A stretch of 64,000 bases of DNA from Codonopsis lanceolata. Its lineage: Eukaryota; Streptophyta; Magnoliopsida; Asterales; Campanulaceae. The stretch spans positions 35,779,632-35,843,631 of the forward strand of contig CM028377.1 in the NCBI GenBank assembly GCA_013146195.2, in the 5' to 3' direction. The notes beneath the pieces were generated by a model. The model searched no databases, was not told where the DNA came from, and saw only the letters and a program-made list of their open reading frames with translations. Shown in pieces: positions 1 to 11,729 of the stretch. The translations under genes and the position numbers were made by a program. The first letter of the stretch is position 1. Each line of letters begins with the position of its first letter.

Positions 1-246
1 AAAGGTCAAAGTAATTGTCCATGGACCTTTACCTATGAGTTGCGGCGTTGTTTGAAGCTTATGGGTACTACTATGATTCATCATGTGTTTCGTGAAGGGA
101 ATTCTGTTGCTGATCGTCTAGTTGCTTTTGCCCATGGGACAAGGAGTGATAAGAATTTTTCTATGGTTACTCAGCTTCCAAGGGAGGTTCGACGTGCTCT
201 CCAGCATGATGCTCTAGGTCTTTTTACTTTCCGTAGGAAAGCTTAA
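1..246 (+). CDS. LINE ORF2 C-terminus, plant RNase H-like domain (partial)
   Basis: This is the C-terminal part of a non-LTR retrotransposon polyprotein, open at its 5' side. The visible motif HVFREGNSVADRLVAFAHG matches the last segment of the RNase H domain common at the end of plant LINE polyproteins (RVT_3 type), in which the R-E-x-N-x-x-A-D core contributes the last catalytic Asp. About 30 more residues follow to a TAA. The upstream endonuclease and reverse transcriptase lie outside the window. No frameshift is visible in this part. A host RNase H-like gene is less likely given the short 3' UTR and poly(A) tail at a precise insertion junction. Confidence 0.75.
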   Translation, partial: KGQSNCPWTFTYELRRCLKLMGTTMIHHVFREGNSVADRLVAFAHGTRSDKNFSMVTQLPREVRRALQHDALGLFTFRRKA

Positions 247-385
247 TTGTTTGTATTTTCTTTTCGAGGTCAGGCTCCTCCGTCCTCCCTCTTATAAGGG
301 CAAGGGTTGTCCCCCTCTAGTTTGTACTAGTTTTATATTTTAATAAAATTTTGCAGGGTGCCGTCCCTGTTTCCAAAAAAAAAAA
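1..385 (+). mobile_element. LINE (L1-type) 3' end with poly(A) tail
   Basis: The reading frame open from base 1 ends at 246 and is followed by a 3' UTR of about 130 bp and a run of 11 A at 375-385. The next base begins sequence that matches the 4-kb LTR copy at 7127 onward at a constant offset of 6741. The poly(A) therefore marks the 3' junction of a LINE inserted into that LTR. The target-site duplication cannot be checked because the LINE 5' end lies outside the window. Confidence 0.8.
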
Positions 386-3194
386 TAGAAGAGTAGAGCT
401 TGAAGAGTAGAACATTTCCAACCGATCAATCTTTCCATTTGCTTTCTTGGGTGTAGAATACAAGTAAGTTACTTCTTCTTCTTTTGATTTTGTACTCATT
501 GATCCTAAGGAAAACAAACTCTATGCTATTTGAGATCAATGAGTACACATACTTGCTTTGTGTGATTTTTCACTTGTGATTTGAGCATGTGAACTTGTTA
601 AGAGCATTTGTAGGATGACTTCTATGATTGTTGAAAGTATATGGTTACTCTTCATCTTATGTTCTAGGATTGTGAGCATGCTAGAAATCATGTTTACATT
701 CTATTTGGTTTATTATGAAAGTATGCCTAAGTTTGGGGCTTTGGATGTGTGATCTCACTAGATATCATGAGTATGACCATTTAATTGAAATTAAGTGATT
801 TATGAAATGGGTTATGATTTATGTTGGGTTTTGTTATGAATTTTAGGGCTTGAGAATCAACCCCCAAATTATTGGAGAAATTGTTGTTATTTGAAGTGGG
901 TGTTAATATTGATATTGATTAAAGGTTTAAGAATGAAACTTAGTATTTAGACTCAACGGAGTCGTAATAGGTTCAATATTGTGTTAACGAACTTGGGTTG
1001 AAATCCTACAACATTTGGGTTTCGTTTGACTATGATTATAATGAGTCCTTGGGTTGTTAGGCTTGGGAATCAAGCCCGAATGAATTTTGGGATTTTATTG
1101 TATGTTTGATTAGAGTGTTAAACTGTGGATTTATGAAACTCATGAAGAGTGAAATGTAGAATTAAGACTCAATGGAGTCGTTGTAAGGTCAATAATATAA
1201 TAATGAGCTTTGGATTGAAACCCTACGATGTTCGGGTCTTGCTTAGTTATGTTTGTGCGTACCCGAGTATCTCATTCGGTGTCCAATTGAGACACTCATG
1301 TTATAGAGACCTATTGGGAGTATGTTTAGAGCGTGCTCGTTAGAGCACGGAGCATTAGAGACCAACCTATGATCTCTTATGCCCTTAAGAAATGATTATT
1401 TGAACGAGTTCTCTTTTAGGGAATTCGGTCGTGTGCACATGAAAGCACTTACGGGGTTTTGACTACGAGTTAGTTTTGGTACCCTCGAGATTGGTTTGAG
1501 AAGTCAATTACTTATGACAATTGGGACTATGTTTGAGTCAGGTGTGCTTTTAAGTGAAACCAAATGCTAAGCCTTGTTTGTGGTTGTTCTTAGACTAAAT
1601 AATAGTCTTTGATTTAATCTTGAGTAGAGGACTATAGTATACCTCACGTTGTGATTTATTGAGCTATAAGCTATTCTTGAATTGGTGTTGACTTGAGGAT
1701 TATGAATACCTCAATATGTGGTTCTTAAACTAATCTTACAAGTTAGTTGAACATGTTAAGTGTGTACATTTATGTGCATTGTTTATTGGGTTTTGTAGAG
1801 CATTATGACCTACTTGATTTGATGAGTCCTTTTGTGATGGACTTGGTCCTTATTGGTTTATCCAAGTAAATATCTACTTGAGCATCTTGATTTAAGTCCA
1901 GCTGGCGTCTTGGTCGTTTTGTCGGCAATGGGACGATTCATAGCCTTTGGAAACATTCGCTATGAATCGCCGCATTGGTACCCTTTCTCCTCACTATATG
2001 GCCAATAGTGGGATGTGGTCTCGTATTAGCGCCCCCTAGCCTGATATCGAGCTCCCATTTCTCATCCCAGGGTTGGATGAATGTAACGAGGTACTCATTA
2101 AGAAAACTGATGAGTTGTGATCATTTGAGGATTGAAACCCAGATTATGATCATTTGAGGGTTGTACCCATGGTTTGAATATTGAGGGCTAGGCCAGATCT
2201 TGGTTTTACGTGTTTATGTATAAGCACTTATATGAAAGATACGTGCTATGTGGTTTATGAAGTTTATGTTACATGATGACTTAATACAAGTTTATTGTTG
2301 ATATACGATTAAGATGCCATGATTTTGATTTTATACATGCTTGTGCATTATGCCATGCCACGCCATGCTATGCCATACAATTGCATTTAGTAACTTACTG
2401 GGTCATTATAACTCATTTCGTGTGTTTGTTTTCCTTAGTTTTTGCAGTAAGCTCGTTAGTGCGCGTTGCAGCTTCGGGTGCTTGTTGAATAGTAGGTGGT
2501 CTTCTGGGCAATAGCTTGGAGTTATTATTATTATTATTATTGTATTTATTATCTTGTGAGATACGGATGTAAAGTTATGTAAACTTTACTTGGGTAGTTA
2601 TGTTAGTATTTTATTGTCGTTTATTTTGGGAGCCGACTTGTTCGGTCGAGCTATTGTATTTAATTAGAAGTTATTCTGTTGTCTTTCCGAGCAAGGTTTT
2701 AGCTCGCATGTTCTAGTATTATGTTATTGTTATTTCTGTCTCCGACAACTTTAGTCGAGAGACATTGGTTTAGTTGTTAGTGTTTAATCTCTTATTCCTT
2801 TAGTTGATTTGTTACTCCGGCATGTTGTAGCCGTTGAGTGGGTGTTTATCAGGTTGGTATTCTGTTGATTCGCCGGCCTTAGGTTTGCCGATGGTTTGTT
2901 GCCCGTGCGCAATGTTGCGTCACGCGCGTCGTAGATTTGTCGAGAGATAGTCGTCTCTCAGCCTTGTATTCCTTAGTTTGTAATTTTAGACTTTGGTCCC
3001 ACTTATGATTCGCTTCCACAGGAGTTGATTTTTATTATTCTATATTGCCATTATGGCTTTACCTTCCTGTTCGAGCTTGATGGCTCATCTTTTGACTCGC
3101 ACCATTATGCTTAGCGGGTGCTTGTCCGTCTTCTAGCTTGTCTTGACGGCACGACCTCGGGATTCCGCATTGGAGTCCGGGTCAGGCTCTTACA
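386..3194 (+). repeat. 5' LTR of the long-LTR element (3' 2.8 kb of it)
   Basis: Direct repeat of 7127-9935. It ends in TTACA immediately before the primer-binding site. It contains a short (ATT)n tract near 2522-2541. Short open frames here (for example 1149-1343 and 1975-2157) recur identically placed in the other LTR and have no recognisable product. Confidence 0.9.
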
Positions 3195-3196
3195 CT

Positions 3197-3214
3197 TGGT
3201 ATCAGAGCTATAGG
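3197..3214 (+). promoter_or_regulatory. Primer-binding site, initiator tRNA-Met type
   Basis: TGGTATCAGAGC lies 2 bp after the 5' LTR end and matches the usual plant LTR-element primer site for initiator methionine tRNA. Confidence 0.85.
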
Positions 3215-3305
3215 TTAGCTATTTCGCCAGGATAGGTTCCTTGGCCTAGTTTGGGTTGGGTTTATTGTCGAGTTATTAACGCTGAGTGTTCTTTGTAGGC
3301 GTATT

Positions 3306-4205
3306 ATGTCAGGAACTTGGCGTGGAGCTAGTTCTAGTAGACCCCATTCGGGTACAGCTCGTGGCAACGAGAGAGGGGAGAATGTTATGGATCCGCGTGT
3401 GACTCCTCAACAGATGTTTGGAATGGAAGACGATTCTACCATTCTTGTGAGATTCTTGAAGTTGAAACCTGAGAGCTTCGATGGAGGACCCGATGCTTCT
3501 AAAGCAGAACTTTGGATAGAAAGCATGGAGAAGATCTTTGCGGTATGGGTTGTGCGTCGGAAGAGATGGTGACCCTAGCGTTGTTTAAATTAAGCGTGCG
3601 GTGACCATTGGTGGCATGTGTTCGAGATAGTTGGAGACACCATGGAGTGCCTCAAGTGTGGGAAAACTTCACGATGGAGTTTATGGCACGGTTTATTCAG
3701 TAGTTCGGGAAAGAAGAGAAGCGGAATTCATGGCATTAGAACAAGGAGCTATGGCGGTGGCTCGGTATTCAAGTTCACAGAGTTGGCTCGCTATTGTGGT
3801 TACTTAGTACCAGATGAGGCTAGGAAGACCTAGCGGTTTGTGAAGGGCCTAAAGATGAAATATCGTAGGCAGCTCGTTCCGTTACAACTTACGGATTACC
3901 GAGGCGCTGTGGATCGTGTGTATGCAATGGAGTTGGACATCGAGGAGTATGCTCAAAAGAGAGCCTCGAGTACTATTAGAGGCAATGATGGTAATAGAGG
4001 CGGCGGCACTTTTAGTCAAAGAAATGTGCGTTACGGTGGCCGAAGTGGTGTTACTACTTCTACTCGAGGCGGCAGTGATGAGTTGATATGCAATTTACGT
4101 ATGAGGGCGGGACATGCCGAGAATAGGTCTTTGGGGTAAATCGAGGAAAGTGTTTCGCTTGTGGCGGTGATCATGTTCGTAAAGATTGCCCGGATGAGAG
4201 TTAAG
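3306..4205 (+). pseudogene. Degenerate gag of the long-LTR element
   Basis: Translation starts MSGTWRGASSSRP at 3306, about 110 bp after the primer-binding site, where gag is expected. The first segment runs to a TGA at 3570-3572. Gag-like sequence continues in other frames: WWHVFEIVGD around 3610, FTELARYCGYLVPDEARK to 3833, then FVKGLKMKYRRQLVPL from about 3840, and an R/G-rich stretch. After a further stop lies a zinc knuckle at about 4147-4195, with Cys-x2-Cys-x4-His-x4-Cys spacing (CFACGGDHVRKDC). At least two frameshifts and several stops break it. No pol domain follows. The order capsid-like region then CCHC knuckle fits Ty3/gypsy gag. It is non-functional as it stands. Confidence 0.75.
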
Positions 4206-4342
4206 CGATGCAGGAGTACTAGTCAACAATCCGGTGGCTCCAAGAGAGCGGTGGTGGGCGGCCTAGAGTTTGAGGTGGTCGCAGCGTGGCGGTTGGCCAT
4301 TGCGGAGTTTTGAGTCCTATCCGAAATAGGAAGGTATATTCT

Positions 4343-4344
<2 letters not shown>

Positions 4345-4423
<79 letters not shown>
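4345..4423. repeat. (TA)n microsatellite, about 39 units
   Basis: Uninterrupted alternating TA from about 4345 to 4423, just after the gag remnant. Long YIYIYI open frames on both strands here come only from the repeat. Confidence 0.95.
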
Positions 4424-4426
<3 letters not shown>

Positions 4427-4429
4427 AAT

Positions 4430-5906
4430 TATACAGTGACTATTATTACCGTTATTATGAGTACACGTTTTAATCGGTAGCTCATGTGCATTCATACATA
4501 CATTATATGGTGTATTGTGTATTATCGATTATTTGTTTGATTGGGGGTAATATCCCAATGTGAGATCGATATATAATATGGTTTGTTTTGTGGTTTACCG
4601 GTAGGTAATCGCACGTGGTGTATGGGTTCTTGTTTAGTCTATATATGTGTAAGACTATGCTATATATAGAGTTGTTGTTTTGTGTGGTTATATAAAAAGG
4701 GTCATAGTATGTATATGTATGTATATGTATACATATGAATATATATGAAACATGAATTGTATGTTGACACTTATTGGTTTGGAATGATACTTGTATATAC
4801 TACGAAAATATGATTAACTTAATGAATAATATAATGCTATATTATTGTTATTGGTTATTATGCGAGTAGAATACACTCGATTAGTACGAAGGTTAACTGC
4901 TGCGATTTATCAGTTGAGTTCGGCTGCACGGGAGAGATTGACGCTTCACCGTGAGTATTGAGACGTTAACGTTGTGTTAGGATAGTTTTGCGGAGTATGG
5001 ACGTTACGGGCATTAGTGGTCTTGTCGATTCATTGTGATTACTAGGAAATTATCTTGGTCGAGTGTACTAGGTACACGAGTTTTGTGGTAGATACGATTG
5101 TTGTTTGCCAAGGTAATAGACCTTGTTACTTGGTTTGATTTTATTCAGTTATGTGCATTAGTTGTAGGAAGCACCGACTTGATGCATTTACATTGTAGTA
5201 TATTAAATTATCATTTCATAATTATCATCTCCTGTTCATTCATTTCATTAGCATAGGAGACTGTTTGAAGGATGCTTAAAAAAAATTCATGAACCTTCGC
5301 ATCCTTACGACGGAAACTTTTGAAGCTAATTCAGTAGGTACCCTGAATTGGTGAGCAAAAGGCATTCGTCGTTGGACTAGGATTGGTAAGAATTAAGTTA
5401 GAAATTGACTATACCCGTTACCAAATGGAATGGACAGAAATGGAATGAATTTTCAAAAACATTTCATTAATGTGCTCTTATGTGTTATTACCCGCGATGG
5501 GGAAATCGCGAGCGTGATTTACATGGTTTGAAATGCCAATTTGATTATCTTTGATTTGTTTGCGAATTGCTCCATAGGCAATTATTATTTCTTTTAACTT
5601 AGAAACTCTTGTGCTTAAATTTCGTGTTGAGCCCGAAACAAATAGTTTCGGTAGTTGGATGTTGAAATATCATTGGATGTGTTGTTCTTCATGTTGAAAT
5701 TTGGATTTTTTGCCTACATGATTGGCGTAATGTGTTCGTATGGTATTCGCGACTCAAGTATGGGTCATAGTATTTTCAATCGTAAGTGTTTGATGTTGTT
5801 GTGTCTATTAAGAGTTCGTAGAGTTTGACCCTCGTGTGTATTGTGTATGAGTGCGGACCTAATGTTGGTTTGTATCATGATTTAGAATTCGGGACGAATT
5901 CTTTTT
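4430..5906 (+). other. Non-coding internal region of the long-LTR element
   Basis: About 1.5 kb between the gag remnant and the 3' LTR. I see no pol motif, no open frame of note and no recognisable domain on either strand. It occupies the place where pol would lie in an autonomous relative. Confidence 0.6.
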
Positions 5907-5919
5907 AAGGTGGAGAGAG
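5907..5919 (+). promoter_or_regulatory. Polypurine tract before the 3' LTR
   Basis: AAGGTGGAGAGAG directly precedes the LTR start TGTAACACCCC, the expected site for plus-strand priming. Confidence 0.8.
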
Positions 5920-8900
5920 TGTAACACCCCGCTCCTTTGTTAGCTCGGTTTGCGTGCCATAATCGCAATTCTTCCTTTGTCGACTGTATGTTTGGTTTAC
6001 GAGAGGGTCTAGATATGTATGAGAGACCACGTTAAGACCAAAACACTATTAAGAGATGCCATATAGTTGTTGACTTGCTAAAGTCACAAGTCGTGACTCG
6101 ACGATAGTCGGAATGCGACGCGATTGAGAGTTTGCTTGCATTTTGCGTTCGTGACCTCGGTTTGGTCCTAGACCTTTATATGATTGTTTATTAACATGTT
6201 TAGATGCATTAGACTTCAAGTCGGAGGTGTTCCTTAAGTCTATTGATGATTTGGATGCTTTGGAGATAGCGTTCGTCTCTATCGCGTAGTTTGGGATTGA
6301 GTCGTGTAATCGTCTCTCCTTTGGAATTCTTATTTCCCTAGTTATTATTCAACTTCCTAGAAGTATTTAAGCTTCTTCATTAGCCCTTAGACTTGCCTTA
6401 AAAGTCTCCTTTCATTGCTCGTTCGATTGCGAGTTCATTCGTCGTTCCGGTTGCACGTTGTTGCACCTCCTCGGTTTCGCCCGAGTTGTTCCGGATGTTG
6501 TTCGGGTGTGTTTCCGACTTGTTTTGAGTTGGGTTAGACCTTAGAATGGTTGCCCATGAGTTTGGGACCATTTAGGACATGTTTAGACCAATTTCAAGGG
6601 CTGGACGATGCGCTCGCATCGAATTCTGATCACCAGCTCGCGGGGCAATGCTGGGAGCATTGCAAAATGATCATGAGCAGCTCCCAGAAGCCCAGGCGCC
6701 CGCCTGGCCTTGAGTGAGGCGCCCGCCTCAACATCAGGAGACACCTACGGAATTTTCCCCTGTTTTGTTGTTTTACGAATTTTGCACCCAAACCCCTATT
6801 CAAAACCTTTTCTAAACCTCACTTAAACCTCCCTAACCCTCCTTACTTATACCCTATCATCTCTAACTAGTTTTAAGGGTGGATTAAGAGACCTTTAGTG
6901 ATTAATTAAGCCACCAAAATCAGATATTTATCAACCACATTATGTTGACACTTGTCCCACTCACTTGTTGACTTCATTAACAACACAAATCAGCCTTGAG
7001 ACTCCTCATTTGCTGTAGGCTCTTCCAAAAACGTGAGAGAGAGAGTTCTTGAGAGTTTCCGTGGCTTCTTGAAGCTTTCCTCTTGGTCTTCTCTCATCTC
7101 TTCTTCCATTGCTCAAGCCACCACCATAGAAGAGTAGAGCTTGAAGAGTAGAACATTTCCAACTGATCAATCTTTCCATTTGCTTTCTTGGGTGTAGAAT
7201 ACAAGTAAGTTACTTCTTCTTCTTTTGATTTTGTACTCATTGATCCTAAGGAAAACAAACTCTATGCTATTTGAGGTCAATGAGTACACATACTTGCTTT
7301 GTGTGATTTTTCACTTGTGATTTGAGCATGTGAACTTGTTAAGAGCATTTGTAGGATGACTTCTATGATTGTTGAAAGTATATTGTTACTCTTCATCTTA
7401 TGTTCTAGGATTGTGAGCATGCTAGAAATCATGTTTACATTCTATTTGGTTTATTATGAAAGTATGCCTAAGTTTGGGGCTTTGGATGTGTGATCTCACT
7501 AGATATCATGAGTATGACCATTTAATTGAAATTAAGTGATTTATGAAATGGGTTATGATTTATGTTGGGTTTTGTTATGAATTTTAGGGCTTGAGAATCA
7601 ACCCCCAAATTATTGAAGAAATTGTTGTTATTTGAAGTGGGTGTTAATGTTGATATTGATGAAAGGTTTAAGAATGAAACTTAGTATTTAGACTCAACGG
7701 AGTCGTAATAGGTTCAATATTGTGTTAACGAACTCGGGTTGAAATCCTACAACATTTGGGTTTCGTTTGACTATGATTATAATGAGTCCTTGGGTTGTTA
7801 GGCTTGGGAATCAAGCCCGAATGAATTTTGGGATTTTATTGTATGTTTGATTAGAGTGTTAAACTGTGGATTTATGAAACTCATGAAGAGTGAAATGTAG
7901 AATTAAGACTCAATGGAGTCGTTGTAAGGTCAATAATATAATAATGAGCTTTGGGTTGAAACCCTACGATGTTCGGGTCTTGCTTAGTTATGTTTGTGCG
8001 TACCCGAGTATCTCATTCGGTGTCCAATTGAGACACTCATGTTATAGAGACCTATTGGGAGTATGTTTAGAACGTGCTCGTTAGAGCACGGAGCATTAGA
8101 GACTAACTTATGATCTCGTATGCCCTTAAGAAATGATTATTTGAACGAGTTCTCTTTTAGGGAATTTAGTCGTGTGCACATGAAAGCACTTACGGGGTTT
8201 TGACTACGAGTTAGTTTTGGTACCCTCGAGATTGGTTTGAGAAGTCGATTACTTATGACAATTGGGACTATGTTAGAGTCAGGTGTGCTTTTAAGTGAAA
8301 CCAAATGCTAAGCCTTGTTTGTGGTTGTTCTTAGACTAAATAATAGTCTTTGATTTAATCTTGAGTAGAGGACTATAGTATACCTCACGTTGTGATTTAT
8401 TGAGCTATAAGCTATTCTTGAATTGGTGTTGACTTGAGGATTATGAATACCTCAATATGTGGTTCTTAAACTAATCTTACAAGTTAGTTGAACATGTTAA
8501 GTGTGTACATTTATGTGCATTGTTTATTGGGTTTTGTAGAGCATTATGACCTACTTGATTTGATGAGTCCTTTTGTGATGGACTTGGTCCTTATTGGTTT
8601 ATCCAAGTAAATATCTACTTGAGCATCTTGATTTAAGTCCAGCTGGCGTCTTGGTCGTTTTGTCGGCAATGGGACGATTCATAGCCTTTGGAAACATTCG
8701 CTATGAATCGCCGCATTGGTACCCTTTCTCCTCACTATATGGCCAATAGTGGGATGTGGTCTCGTATTAGCGCCCCCTAGCCTGATATCGAGCTCCCATT
8801 TCTCATCCCAGGGTTGGATGAATGTAACGAGGTACTCATTAAGAAAACTGATGAGTTGTGATCATTTGAGGATTGAAACCCAGATTATGATCATTTGAGG

Positions 8901-9935
8901 GTTGTACCCATGGTTTGAATATTGAGGGCTAGGCCAGATCTTGGTTTTACGTGTTTATGTATAAGCACTTATATGAAAGATACGTGCTATGTGGTTTATG
9001 AAGTTTATGTTACATGATGACTTAATACAAGTTTATTGTTGATATACGATTAAGATGCCATGATTTTGATTTTATACATGCTTGTGCATTATGCCATGCC
9101 ACGTCATGCTATGCCATACAATTGCATTTAGTAACTTACTGGGTCATTATGACTCATTTCGTGTGTTTGTTTTCCTTAGTTTTTGCAGTAAGCTCGTTAG
9201 TGCGCGTTGTAGCTTCGGGTGCTTGTTGAATAGCAGGTGGTCTTCTGGGCAATAGCTTGGAGTTATTATTATTATTATTATTGTATTTATTATCTTGTGA
9301 GATACGGATGTAAAGTTATGTAAACTTTACTTGGGTAGTTATGTTAGTATTTTATTGTTGTTTATTTTGGGAGCTGACTTGTTCGGTCGAGCTATTGTAT
9401 TTAATTAGAAGTTATTCCGTTGTCTTTCCGAGCAAGGTTTTAGCTCGCATGTTCTAGTATTATGTTATTGTTATTTCTGTCTCCGACAACTTTAGTCGAG
9501 AGACATTGGTTTAGTTGTTAGTGTTTAATCTCTTATTCCTTTAGTTGATTTGTTACTCCGGCATGTTGTAGCCGTTGAGTGGGTGTTTATCAGGTTGGTA
9601 TTCTGTTGATTCGCCGGCCTTAGGTTTGCCGATGGTTTGTTGCCCGTGCGCAATGTTGCGTCACGCGCGTCGTAGATTTGTCGAGAGATAGTCGTCTCTC
9701 AGCCTTGTATTCCTTAGTTTGTAATTTTAGACTTTGGTCCCACTTATGATTTGCTTCCGCAGGAGTTGATTTTTATTATTCTATATTGCCATTATGGCTT
9801 TACCTTCCTGTTCGAGCTTGATGGCTCATCTTTTGACTCGCACCATTATGCTTAGCGGGTGCTTGTCCGTCTTCTAGCTTGTCTTGACGGCACGACCTCG
9901 GGATTCCGCATTGGAGTCCGGGTCGGGCTGTTACA
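5920..9935 (+). repeat. 3' LTR (complete, 4016 bp)
   Basis: It starts TGTAACACCCC after the purine tract and ends TTACA at 9935. Its 5' 1.2 kb (5920-7126) has no copy in the window because the LINE replaces that part of the 5' LTR. Length is far above the usual few hundred bases to 2 kb. The frames at 7890-8084 and 8716-8898 duplicate those in the 5' LTR and are not genes. Confidence 0.9.
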
Positions 9936-10779
9936 TGTTATATGTGTTTATAGATGAGATTGAGTTTATGATGAGAATTATATCATGAAATGTTATATCA
10001 TAAGTATGATATAAGATGCATATGTTTTATTTTGAGCATAATACCATGCTATGACATTGCATCTTTAGTAGCTTACTAAGTCATTATGACTTACTCATTT
10101 GCTTTGTTTTACTTAGATTCGAGTCGGGCTAGTAATTCGAAGGAATCCGCCGACTCTACGATAGAAGTGAGATTTGGTTAAGAAGGTTACTACTGGTATT
10201 AATTTTTGTAACCTCGGTTTATTTGGAAAGGACGTTTGGGAGGTGAAGTTATATAGACTTCACTATAGATAGTAAGTTTGTGTTTTTATTGGTTCTTGTA
10301 TTTGTAAATTATTAGTACTTGTTTTGTGAGCCGACAAATGTTAGTTGTGCCAAGTTTACTTTATTATATTGTTTCTACCCACCTAGAGTAATATTAATGT
10401 TGGTTGTTGTACTCCGGCATGTTTAGCCGTAGAGTGTGTAGACTAGACTTCTAGACTTAGTTAATGTTGGGTTCCGGCTGTAACGTCGTCGATGACTTGG
10501 TTATTAACTTATTATTGTTCATAAAATTGTAACAAGTGGTTTGTTGTATGTGTCCAAAGTTGTGTCATGTGTGTCGAATTTTTAGGCTGAGAGATTTTCT
10601 ATCTCTTTGGTTGTTTTGTGTTTCAGAGCTTGTTAACTCGGGTTCCATTGTATTTCGCTTCCGCATTTGTTGAGTTGTTGGCCTATCGCCGTTATGGCCT
10701 TACCCTTTGTTTGTTATTTTGTGTGTTTTGGCGGCACGACCTTGGGGTCTCGTATTGGGATCCGGGTCGGGTCGTCACA
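9936..10779 (+). repeat. 3' part of a second LTR family, interrupted by the long-LTR element
   Basis: The block from about 10000 to 10779 matches the reverse complement of about 60206-61080 (for example the shared stretch around 10070-10140). It ends with the same GGATCCGGGTCGGGTCGTCACA terminus in both places. No primer-binding site follows, so this is the end of a 3' LTR or a solo LTR. The long-LTR element inserted into it, and the missing 5' part should lie left of the window. Confidence 0.75.
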
Positions 10780-11469
10780 GTTGCCGTGAGATCTGAGAGA
10801 GGGTTTTGGGTGGGTTGTCTTCTCCTTTTTTGTTGTCGGAGATAGTTAGTCGAGCCTTTCTCTTTGTGGCTCTAACCTTGTGAATGTGAGTTACTGGTTC
10901 CGTGGTCTCTTTGGTGGATATGGCCGGTGAAAGGGTTTTTGAGCCGAAAAGAGCTTAGCCGAGATCTTCGGACCGATTACGGTGAGTCGTGTCTGGGTAC
11001 ACGGCATCTCCAAGCTCTCGTGCGTCTCTTCTTTAGTTATGTTACCTTTTTTGCTTTTCTAACCCTCTTACTGCAACTCTCTGTTTATATATGTGTGTGT
11101 GTGTGTGTATACATTTTCTGTCTAACCAGTTTTAGTGCAAGGGCTTTGTGTTCCAGTACATCTATCTTTTAGATTCGTAAAAGGTACTTGGCTTATATTA
11201 TGGATCCCAATTTGATAATCTGTTATCCCAACCCCCCCCCTTTTGTATTCGTGTGTGTGTGGCTAGTTATTCTATATTAACTAGGGTTATTATTATTGGG
11301 TCTGTAATATTCAGTTACTTCGCTTCTGTACGAGACCGTTTTGGGCACAGCGTGGTATAAAACCACAACACAAATAATTTACATCCCAATTAGTCTATTT
11401 TTTGTATCAAAATGGGTGGTTTCATTTTGACTCATGTTGAAGCTTTGGAAAAAGATTTTTGCAATATTG
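10780..11469. other. Unassigned sequence with a short (GT)n tract
   Basis: Flank of the LTR fragment. It holds a (TG)n tract around 11092-11110 and a C9 run near 11231. A frame at 10927-11172 has no recognisable homology. I see no gene. A LINE 5' leader is possible but unsupported. Confidence 0.4.
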
Positions 11470-11729
11470 TACTTCATCAGTTTTCAAATTATTGTCAACT
11501 TTTTTTTTCGTCCGTTCTTAAATAATTATCCTCTTTCAAAACATTCCCTTTTAAGATAACGCTTTTACCGTTTTACCCTTACTTTTTCTACCTACTTTAA
11601 TTATGACCACATACTCAAGGGCATTAAAAAAAACCATACATTTCAATAATATTTATAATCCAGTCAATTTGTTTTTCTTAAATGATGTGCCGGGTCAACC
11701 CAAACAATATTTTGAAAACGAAGGGAATA
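11470..11729. mobile_element. Stowaway-like MITE
   Basis: About 260 bp bounded by TA. The ends are inverted relatives: TACTTCATCAGTTTTCAAA at the left and, reverse-complemented, TATTCCCTTCGTTTTCAAAA at the right. The ends resemble the CTCCCTCCGT-type Tc1/mariner MITE termini found in plants. It has no coding capacity. Confidence 0.6.

Larger units (their letters stand above)
386..9935 (+). mobile_element. Non-autonomous Ty3/gypsy-like element with 4.0-kb LTRs (LARD type)
   Basis: Two direct repeats (386-3194 and 7127-9935) align at a constant offset of 6741 with roughly 30 substitutions counted by eye over 2.8 kb and no net indel. The 3' copy is complete from TGTAACACCCC (5920) to a TTACA end (9935), so the LTR is about 4016 bp. 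The 5' copy is cut by the LINE, and its first 1.2 kb must lie left of the LINE outside the window. A primer-binding site follows the 5' LTR and a purine tract precedes the 3' LTR. The internal region is only 2.7 kb and encodes a broken gag but no protease, RT, RNase H or integrase, so the element depends on a helper. About 1% LTR divergence implies recent insertion. Confidence 0.9.

Noticed and set aside
1149..2157. Short frames repeated in both long LTRs
   Set aside because: Their conservation reflects recent LTR duplication, not coding constraint; no motif is seen.
4223..4495. Open frames on both strands across 4286-4480
   Set aside because: They are products of the (TA)n microsatellite and encode only Tyr-Ile repeats.
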